Source: Candidatus Nomurabacteria bacterium (GTDB lineage: Bacteria > Patescibacteriota > Minisyncoccia > Phycocordibacterales > SBAW01). Taken from it: a stretch of DNA of 51,338 nt. The stretch's first letter is position 1; every line of letters begins with the position of its first letter. Position numbers and translations under genes: made by a program. This document shows positions 45,224 to 51,338 of this stretch, piece after piece. The notes below the pieces were generated by a model, which had not been told where the DNA came from, ran no database searches, and saw nothing but the letters and a program-made list of their open reading frames with translations. Where the stretch lies: positions 1-51,338 of the forward strand of contig CALQZS010000001.1 in the NCBI GenBank assembly GCA_943349945.1, written 5' to 3'.

Positions 45224-47704
45224 TTAGAGGCAGACGAAGCTTGCTATTGCATCACCGTCGCGGAGTTTCATGATGCGGACGCCTTGGGTGCCACGAGAGA
45301 GTGATGGAATTTCGGTAAGGTCGGTGCGGATGACTTGGCCTTTTTGCGAGACCACCACAATCTCTGCACTTGCCTCGTCGCCCTTACTTACCACCAACGC
45401 CGCAATCAACGGCCCAGTTTTTGGCGTGACTTTGACCGTTTTAATACCCGAGCCGCCGCGGTTTTGGACTTTGTATTCTGCAACAGGGGTCGTCTTGCCG
45501 TAACCATTGCGGGTCACCACCAACACCTCTGCGGTTTTGTCGCCCTTGCGCACCACATCGGCACCCACAATGATGTCGCCCGTGCCCAACTTCATACCGC
45601 GCACACCGCCTGCGGTGCGGCCCATAGCGCGAATGTCGCTCTCTTTAAATCGTATTGCCTGGCCTTTTTGGGATGTAAGCAACACTTCGTCGCCTTTTTC
45701 TACCAACAATGCCGAGATAAGCTCGTCACCTTTTTGCAGTTTAATAGCAATGAGTCCGCTCCGGCGTACGTCGTGGAATGCAGTTGCATCTACCTTCTTT
45801 GCCACACCTTCTTTCGTAATCATGTACAAAAATCGCTCACCTTCTTTTTGATTTTTGCGCATCGGCAAGACACTCGTTACCTTTTCGCTGTCGCCAATAG
45901 AAAGGAAGTTCACCAGTGCTTTACCTTTGGTCGAACGCTTGCCTTCTGGCAGTTCGTACATTTTTATCTGGTACGCCTTGCCCATGTCGGTAAAGAACAA
46001 CAGGTCGCTGTGGCTCGAAGTGGTCAAAAAGGCAGTAACCACATCTTCTTCTTTGGTGTTCAGGTCTATAACCCCCACGCCGCCGCGCTTTTGGCGCTTG
46101 TATTCTTCGGGGTTAGTGCGCTTTACATAGCCGTCGGCGGTAAGCACCAACACCTGCTCTTCGTCGGGCACCAAGTCTTCTACGTTGATGATGCCGGCAG
46201 CGCCTTTCATCACTTTTGTCTGGCGGTCATCACCAAACTTTTTACCCACCGCTTCTATCTCATCTTTAACCACACCAAGCATCTTCTTTTCGCTCGCCAA
46301 AAGCGCCAGCCACTGTGCGATCATAGCCTGCACCTCATTCAGTTCATCTTCTACTTTTTTGCGCTCAAGGTTTGCAAGCCGCGACAGGCGCATCTCCAAA
46401 ATAGCCTGGGCCTGGAGGTCCGAGAATTTAAATTTCTTTATCAAATTAGCTTGCGCATCAGCCACATCTTTAGATGCGCGAATGGTCTTGATAACCTCGT
46501 CGATATGGTCGAGCGCTTTGGTGAGGCCTAGCAAAATATGCTCGCGCTCTTGTGCTTTTTTGAGGTCAAACTCGGTACGACGCTTCACCACCTCGCGACG
46601 GTGTTTGATAAACTCCTGGAGTATTCCTTTAAGCGACAAGGTTTGCGGCACACCGTCCACCAACACCACCATGTTGAAGTGGAAGGTGTCTTCGAGCGAT
46701 GTGTGTTTGTACAGCGAGTTGAGTACTTTTTGTGGATGTGCGCCCACCTTAAGTTCCACCACCACGCGGATGTCGCGTGTAGACTCGTCGCGCAAGCCGC
46801 GGATACCATCTACTTTTTTGTCGCGCACCAGGTCGGCAATACGGACGATAAGGTCGGACTTGTTTACACGATATGGAATAGACGTAATCACAATCTGGAA
46901 GTTGCCTTTTTTATCTTCCACAATTTCTGCATTACCGCGCACCACCACGCCGCCTTTGCCTGTAGAGTACGCATGCAGCAGGGCTTTTTTATCAAATGCC
47001 ACCGCGCCCGTTGGGAAGTCAGGCCCCGAGACATGCTCCATCAAGTCTTCCACAGTCGCGTCTGGGTGCTCGACCAAGTGCACGAGCGCATTCGTAAGCT
47101 CGGTTAGGTTGTGTGGCGGAATAGACGTCGCCATACCCACCGCGATACCCAGCGTGCCGTTGAGCAAAATGTTTGGCACTGCCGCAGGCAGCACCTCGGG
47201 CTCTTTAAGGGTGCCGTCATAGTTGGCACGCCACGCAACAGTATCTTTTTCCAAATCGTTCAACAGTTGCTGCGCCATCGAGCTCATCTTTGCCTCGGTG
47301 TAGCGCATAGCAGCAGCCGAATCGCCGTCGATGGATCCAAAGTTACCCTGGCCAATGATCAGCGGGTACCGCATAGAAAAATCTTGCGCCATCTTGACCA
47401 TGGCGTCATACACAGACGAGTCGCCGTGCGGATGGTATTTACCAAGCACATCACCCACCACTGCTGCCGATTTACGAAAACGCGCCCCAGGGGAAAGGCC
47501 CATGCGGTGCATGGCATACAAAATACGGCGGTGCACCGGCTTTAGACCATCGCGCACATCAGGCAAAGCGCGGCTGGTGATAACCGACATCGCGTAGTCC
47601 AAGTACGACTCGCGCATCTCGGTCGAGATGTTGCGGTCTACAATACCAAGCGCTGCGTCACGAGGTTCTTCTGGTGGTGTTTGTTTAGATTTTTTGTCTG
47701 CCAT
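45224..47704 (-). CDS. gyrA: DNA gyrase subunit A
   Basis: [73 protein letters not shown]-terminal beta-propeller repeats. Confidence 0.97.
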   Translation of the reverse strand: MADKKSKQTPPEEPRDAALGIVDRNISTEMRESYLDYAMSVITSRALPDVRDGLKPVHRRILYAMHRMGLSPGARFRKSAAVVGDVLGKYHPHGDSSVYDAMVKMAQDFSMRYPLIIGQGNFGSIDGDSAAAMRYTEAKMSSMAQQLLNDLEKDTVAWRANYDGTLKEPEVLPAAVPNILLNGTLGIAVGMATSIPPHNLTELTNALVHLVEHPDATVEDLMEHVSGPDFPTGAVAFDKKALLHAYSTGKGGVVVRGNAEIVEDKKGNFQIVITSIPYRVNKSDLIVRIADLVRDKKVDGIRGLRDESTRDIRVVVELKVGAHPQKVLNSLYKHTSLEDTFHFNMVVLVDGVPQTLSLKGILQEFIKHRREVVKRRTEFDLKKAQEREHILLGLTKALDHIDEVIKTIRASKDVADAQANLIKKFKFSDLQAQAILEMRLSRLANLERKKVEDELNEVQAMIAQWLALLASEKKMLGVVKDEIEAVGKKFGDDRQTKVMKGAAGIINVEDLVPDEEQVLVLTADGYVKRTNPEEYKRQKRGGVGVIDLNTKEEDVVTAFLTTSSHSDLLFFTDMGKAYQIKMYELPEGKRSTKGKALVNFLSIGDSEKVTSVLPMRKNQKEGERFLYMITKEGVAKKVDATAFHDVRRSGLIAIKLQKGDELISALLVEKGDEVLLTSQKGQAIRFKESDIRAMGRTAGGVRGMKLGTGDIIVGADVVRKGDKTAEVLVVTRNGYGKTTPVAEYKVQNRGGSGIKTVKVTPKTGPLIAALVVSKGDEASAEIVVVSQKGQVIRTDLTEIPSLSRGTQGVRIMKLRDGDAIASFVCL

Positions 47705-47708
47705 AATT

Positions 47709-47981
47709 TTAGTATGCGTACGGTAGTGTAACCCCGGCACTACTGGTTGCTACCTCTAGCGTATTGCCTCTCGTTTGTGCACTTCCTGCGTTTGCTAACT
47801 GTGTTTGCTGCAAGGATCCATCTTGATTTTGCACCACCGTGCTGGTGCTCGACATGCGCACCCCAAGTGTTGTAACCCACACCACAAACACCAACGCCGT
47901 ACACACACCCGCTATCTGTGTTGCATGTTGGCGGCGCTCGTGCGGCGACTTTGTTTGCATGTGCTGTAAATATTTTTTCAT
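47709..47981 (-). CDS. Small membrane protein, hypothetical
   Basis: Single TM ([19 protein letters not shown]) in an ORF between gyrA and an MBL-like gene, same strand. Confidence 0.55.
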   Translation of the reverse strand: MKKYLQHMQTKSPHERRQHATQIAGVCTALVFVVWVTTLGVRMSSTSTVVQNQDGSLQQTQLANAGSAQTRGNTLEVATSSAGVTLPYAY

Positions 47982-47990
47982 AACAAAAAT

Positions 47991-48611
47991 TTAGTAGCTC
48001 AGCACCAGTATCTCACCTTCTTTACCATCCAGATCTTTTTTCTTGAGCGTCAGCTTGTCTGCTGCCTCTACCTTTTCCGCACCAGCCTCTTTCAAAAACA
48101 GTTTGAGCGACTCGGGGCTGTAGTGCATCGGGATTATGGCCTTTGGCTCCAATTGTACCGCCAACTTATACGCTTCGGCATGGTCGAGCACCCCCGCACC
48201 CCCCACAGGCAAAAAGAGTATGTCGATATCATCCAACTCTTGCTTTGCCGCAGGCGGCAGCAAGGGGTTACTAAGCGCCCCCAAAAAGCACAGGTTCATG
48301 CCTTCGAGGATAATACTATATATAGTATTGACCCCTGCCTTGCCGCCGTAGGTCGTTTCAGAAGCAAAACCCCGCACTGCCACATCTTTGACCTCATATT
48401 CGCCAGGGCCTTCGATAACAAACGGTTCGCGCTCGCCAAACGAGGCGTTTTCTATCCCGGCAAAATCAGGGTGATGCGCTGATATAAAAAGGACATCAGA
48501 GCCAAATTTGACGCTCTTTTGTTTGGACTCTTTAGAGGGCAAGTTGAAGGCCAGAGTCAATTCCCCTTGAGTGATTTTAAAACACTCGCCGCCAAAATAG
48601 CTGATAACCAT
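47991..48611 (-). CDS. MBL-fold (UPF0173-like) protein with degenerate metal site
   Basis: ISYFGGECFKITQGELTLAFNLPSK...LFISAHHPDFAGIENASFG...FVIEGPGEYEVKDVAVRGF...IIPMHYSP. Confidence 0.8.
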   Translation of the reverse strand: MVISYFGGECFKITQGELTLAFNLPSKESKQKSVKFGSDVLFISAHHPDFAGIENASFGEREPFVIEGPGEYEVKDVAVRGFASETTYGGKAGVNTIYSIILEGMNLCFLGALSNPLLPPAAKQELDDIDILFLPVGGAGVLDHAEAYKLAVQLEPKAIIPMHYSPESLKLFLKEAGAEKVEAADKLTLKKKDLDGKEGEILVLSY

Positions 48612-48810
48612 GGCAGGATTTTAACATATTTCCCCAAAAAAAGCTGCTTCTGTATCCGGGGGTTGCAAAAACTCAAAAGTTAGGTATATTTGGGCCAATA
48701 GAGAGCAATTTGGCTTTTTATTAGCAACAAGGAGCGCAGGACTTAACCTTCAGCAACTACATAGGCCCGGCCTATGTACCCTGAAAACCCTGCCCGACAA
48801 ATCAATAGTT

Positions 48811-49896
48811 ATGGAAACAGAAGAGAAAAAAGACTTGCGTGCTATGGTCGCGTTTGCAGACAAAGCCCCTAACCCACCCCAGCCGGGTGACATTATAGAG
48901 GGTACTGTTCTAGCACTCGACCGTGCCCGCCTATACATCGACCTGCCACCCTTTGGTACAGGCGTTATTTTTGGTCGCGAGTACATGAATGCCCGCGAGG
49001 TCATCAAGCGCACCAATATTGGCGACACCGTTGCCGCAAAGGTTATAGCTACCGACACCAAGGACGGCTACATCGAGCTCTCGCTCAAAGAGGCTCGCCA
49101 GGCGGTACTGTGGGCCGAAGCAGAAGATGCGGTCAAACAAAAGAAACAGTTTGAACTCGTTATCAAAGAGGCAAACAAGGGCGGTCTTATTTTGGACTGG
49201 CAAGGTATCGCCGGCTTCTTGCCTGCGTCCCAGCTTAAGGCAGACCACTATCCACGCGTAACCGACGGCGACAAGGACAAGATCTTGGACGAACTCCGCA
49301 AGCTTGTGGGCCAAAAAATAGCCGTCTCACTTATTTCAGCTGCACCTAAAGAAGGCAAGCTTATCTTCTCGGAGAAAGGTGCCGACGATAAAGAAAAGCG
49401 CGAGCTTGTCGAGCAGTACCAAGTAGGCGACAGCGTAGAGGGCGAGGTAACCGGCATGGTGGACTTCGGCGTCTTTGTGAAGTTGGAAGAAGGGCTCGAA
49501 GGCCTGGTCCACATTTCTGAAATCGACTGGGGCTTGGTGGATGATCCACGACACTTCTTTAAGGTTGGTGACCGCGTTACGGTAAAAATAATCGACATCA
49601 AAGACGGCAAGGTATCACTTTCAGTCAAAGCACTTAAAGAAAACCCATGGGCAGGCGCAGCAAAACGCTACAACAAGGGCGACAAAGTTGAAGGCGTAGT
49701 GATTAAGTTCAACAAACACGGTGCGCTTGCCTCTATCGAAGAAGGTATCGCCGGTTTGGTGCACGTCTCGGAGTTTGGCACAGAAGACAAGTTGCGCCAG
49801 AGTCTAGAGCTGGGCAAACGATACCCATTCACCATCTCTCTCTTTGATCCAAAAGAGATGCGCATGGCGCTCGCATACGGCGGAGACAAAAAATAA
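48811..49896 (+). CDS. rpsA: 30S ribosomal protein S1-like (multiple S1 domains)
   Basis: VEGEVTGMVDFGVFVKLEEGLEGLVHISEIDWG; KVEGVVIKFNKHGALASIEEGIAGLVHVSEF. Confidence 0.92.
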   Translation: METEEKKDLRAMVAFADKAPNPPQPGDIIEGTVLALDRARLYIDLPPFGTGVIFGREYMNAREVIKRTNIGDTVAAKVIATDTKDGYIELSLKEARQAVLWAEAEDAVKQKKQFELVIKEANKGGLILDWQGIAGFLPASQLKADHYPRVTDGDKDKILDELRKLVGQKIAVSLISAAPKEGKLIFSEKGADDKEKRELVEQYQVGDSVEGEVTGMVDFGVFVKLEEGLEGLVHISEIDWGLVDDPRHFFKVGDRVTVKIIDIKDGKVSLSVKALKENPWAGAAKRYNKGDKVEGVVIKFNKHGALASIEEGIAGLVHVSEFGTEDKLRQSLELGKRYPFTISLFDPKEMRMALAYGGDKK

Positions 49897-49919
49897 ACAT
49901 TCTCGTCTTACGTACACAA

Positions 49920-49951
49920 AAAAACTAACGCGGTCATGCGTTAGTTTTTTT
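49920..49951 (+). terminator. Intrinsic terminator
   Basis: aaaactaacgc-ggtcat-gcgttagtttttttg. Confidence 0.85.
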
Positions 49952-49957
49952 GTTTTG

Positions 49958-50491
49958 CTATACCCTACTGTTTATTTGCGTTCGCGCTTTGTCGAGTCCT
50001 TCGGTAAAAAGCAATTCTAGCGCATCAGCCACCGTCTTTTGTACCTTTTTTAACTTCACAACCTCTGTTGGTTTAAAGGTGCCCAATACAAAATCTACCG
50101 TCTTTTCTGCATCTGGCTTTTTTATCTTACCCGATGGCGTAGCGGGGCTTATGCCAATGCGTATGCGTATAAAATCCTTTGTCTTGAGCGCTTGTTGTAT
50201 CGACAAAACTCCTCGGTGCCCTCCAGCACCACTGCCAAAAGAAAATTTTACTACCCCCAAGGGCAGGTCAAGCTCATCGTGCAACACCACCAGGTTCTCG
50301 GCAGCTTTTTTTGAGGTGATTATTTTTTTAAACGCCGCGCCCGAGTCGTTCATGTATGTGTCGGGCAGTACTATTTTTATTTTTTTGGGAATTTTTTTCT
50401 CGAGTGCACGCAAAAAGTCGCGTCCCACGTTATGACGCGTGCCGTCATACTCACTACCCGGGTTACCAAGCCCTGCGACTATCCATTGCAT
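49958..50491 (-). CDS. pth: Peptidyl-tRNA hydrolase
   Basis: MQWIVAGLGNPGSEYDGTRHNVGRDFLRAL, DTYMNDSG, VLHDELDLPLGVVKFSFGSGAGGHRGVLSI. Confidence 0.93.
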   Translation of the reverse strand: MQWIVAGLGNPGSEYDGTRHNVGRDFLRALEKKIPKKIKIVLPDTYMNDSGAAFKKIITSKKAAENLVVLHDELDLPLGVVKFSFGSGAGGHRGVLSIQQALKTKDFIRIRIGISPATPSGKIKKPDAEKTVDFVLGTFKPTEVVKLKKVQKTVADALELLFTEGLDKARTQINSRV

Positions 50492-50589
50492 GACAAAAAT
50501 ATACCATTCACACGACTTGCATGCATCTTTTTTCTGTTTTCCACTACTCTCTTGCTTGCACAACATGCAAAGCGTACTACAATAGTTGC

Positions 50590-51144
50590 ATGCCACAGGA
50601 GAAACGTGAGAATTTTTTCACAGAACTCCTCAAGTTTGCTCTTATCGCTATCGTCATCGTGCTGCCGATACGACTTTTTGTTGCGCAGCCGTTTATTGTG
50701 TCGGGTGCATCCATGGTGCCCACCTTCTACAATGGACAATACTTAATTGTTGATGAACTTTCGTACCGTTTTGAAGATCCAAAGCGCGGCGAGGTAATTA
50801 TTTTTCGGTATCCAAAAGATCCTTCACAGTTTTTTATCAAACGTATCATCGGACTCCCAGGAGAAACGGTCATATTGTCCAACGGTACTGTTTCGGTACA
50901 AAAAACAGACGGCTCGACCCTGCTACTCGACGAGCAATACGTAACCAAACAAGGAAGCGCGACACAAACCTACGAAGTACCCGCAGACAACTACTTTGTT
51001 ATGGGCGACAATCGGCCCGAAAGCTCCGACTCTCGCACCTGGGGCTTTGTACCAAAAGAAAACATCGTCGGTCGTGCTTTTTTACGCCTGCTTCCCATAC
51101 AAAAAATGACCCTCTTCCCGGGTAGTGTCGCAGAACAACAATAA
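50590..51144 (+). CDS. lepB: Signal peptidase I
   Basis: FIVSGASMVPTFYNGQYLIVDE, FFIKRIIGLPGETV, YFVMGDNRPESSDSRTWGFV. Confidence 0.95.
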   Translation: MPQEKRENFFTELLKFALIAIVIVLPIRLFVAQPFIVSGASMVPTFYNGQYLIVDELSYRFEDPKRGEVIIFRYPKDPSQFFIKRIIGLPGETVILSNGTVSVQKTDGSTLLLDEQYVTKQGSATQTYEVPADNYFVMGDNRPESSDSRTWGFVPKENIVGRAFLRLLPIQKMTLFPGSVAEQQ

Positions 51145-51148
51145 ACTC

Positions 51149-51338
51149 ATGAGCGCACAAACAGTGTCCCCTTCTTTGTTTATCAAACACGCAGCTGACG
51201 TAGCTTCCTTTTATGGGTTTCGGCCTATGCACGAGGTAGAGCGAGGCATCCCCGCGCTGCAGCGCACCCGAGGCGTGCACTCGTTTGGCACGGCCGCAAA
51301 CACGTGCAACCTCATTATTGCGCAAAATCCCACCGACC
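51149..51338 (+). CDS. Partial ORF at window edge, possibly histidyl-tRNA synthetase N-terminus
   Basis: MSAQTVSPSLFIKHAADVASFYGFRPMHEVERGIPALQRTRG; runs off the window. Confidence 0.4.
   Translation, partial: MSAQTVSPSLFIKHAADVASFYGFRPMHEVERGIPALQRTRGVHSFGTAANTCNLIIAQNPTD

Noticed and set aside
45335-47222. Long plus-strand ORFs (398 and 345 aa)
   Set aside because: Antisense to gyrA, which is certain.
1-51338. rRNA genes or an obvious prophage
   Set aside because: No rRNA-like sequence and no capsid, terminase or tail genes were recognised.

Overview
The window reads as part of a Candidate Phyla Radiation (Parcubacteria/Patescibacteria-like) chromosome. This is inferred from gene content and compact housekeeping proteins; no rRNA or phylogeny was available. 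Housekeeping genes recognised: cyclophilin, ABC-F ATPase, dnaX-like, pyrE, dus, ftsQ-like, serS, dprA, topA, relA/spoT, parB, pyrF, miaA, rpmG, clpB/C, cysteine desulfurase, infB, rbfA, gyrA, rpsA-like, pth and lepB. Eight tRNA genes are visible: Gln-TTG, Leu-CAA, Trp-CCA, Tyr-GTA, Cys-GCA, Leu-TAA, Lys-CTT and Leu-TAG. Accessory material: a large serine recombinase between 133-bp perfect inverted repeats that start at the 3' CCA end of tRNA-Gln; an AT-rich MboII-like restriction-modification pair; two peptidoglycan-hydrolase-like proteins sharing a near-identical VirB2/TrbC-like membrane module, plus a separate run of four small VirB2/TrbC-like proteins; a tandem M14 peptidase pair in which one copy has lost catalytic residues; a stand-alone RNA polymerase alpha-CTD-like protein; and two matching long palindromes flanking a secreted-protein gene. 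The strongest leads for something undescribed are: (1) tRNA-3'-end-anchored inverted-repeat elements at three CCA-encoding tRNAs (Gln, Leu-CAA, Lys); (2) the VirB2-like module joined to exchangeable wall-hydrolase domains; (3) the palindrome-bounded cassette at 44.5-45.2 kb. All family calls come from reading the sequence by eye; no database search was run.
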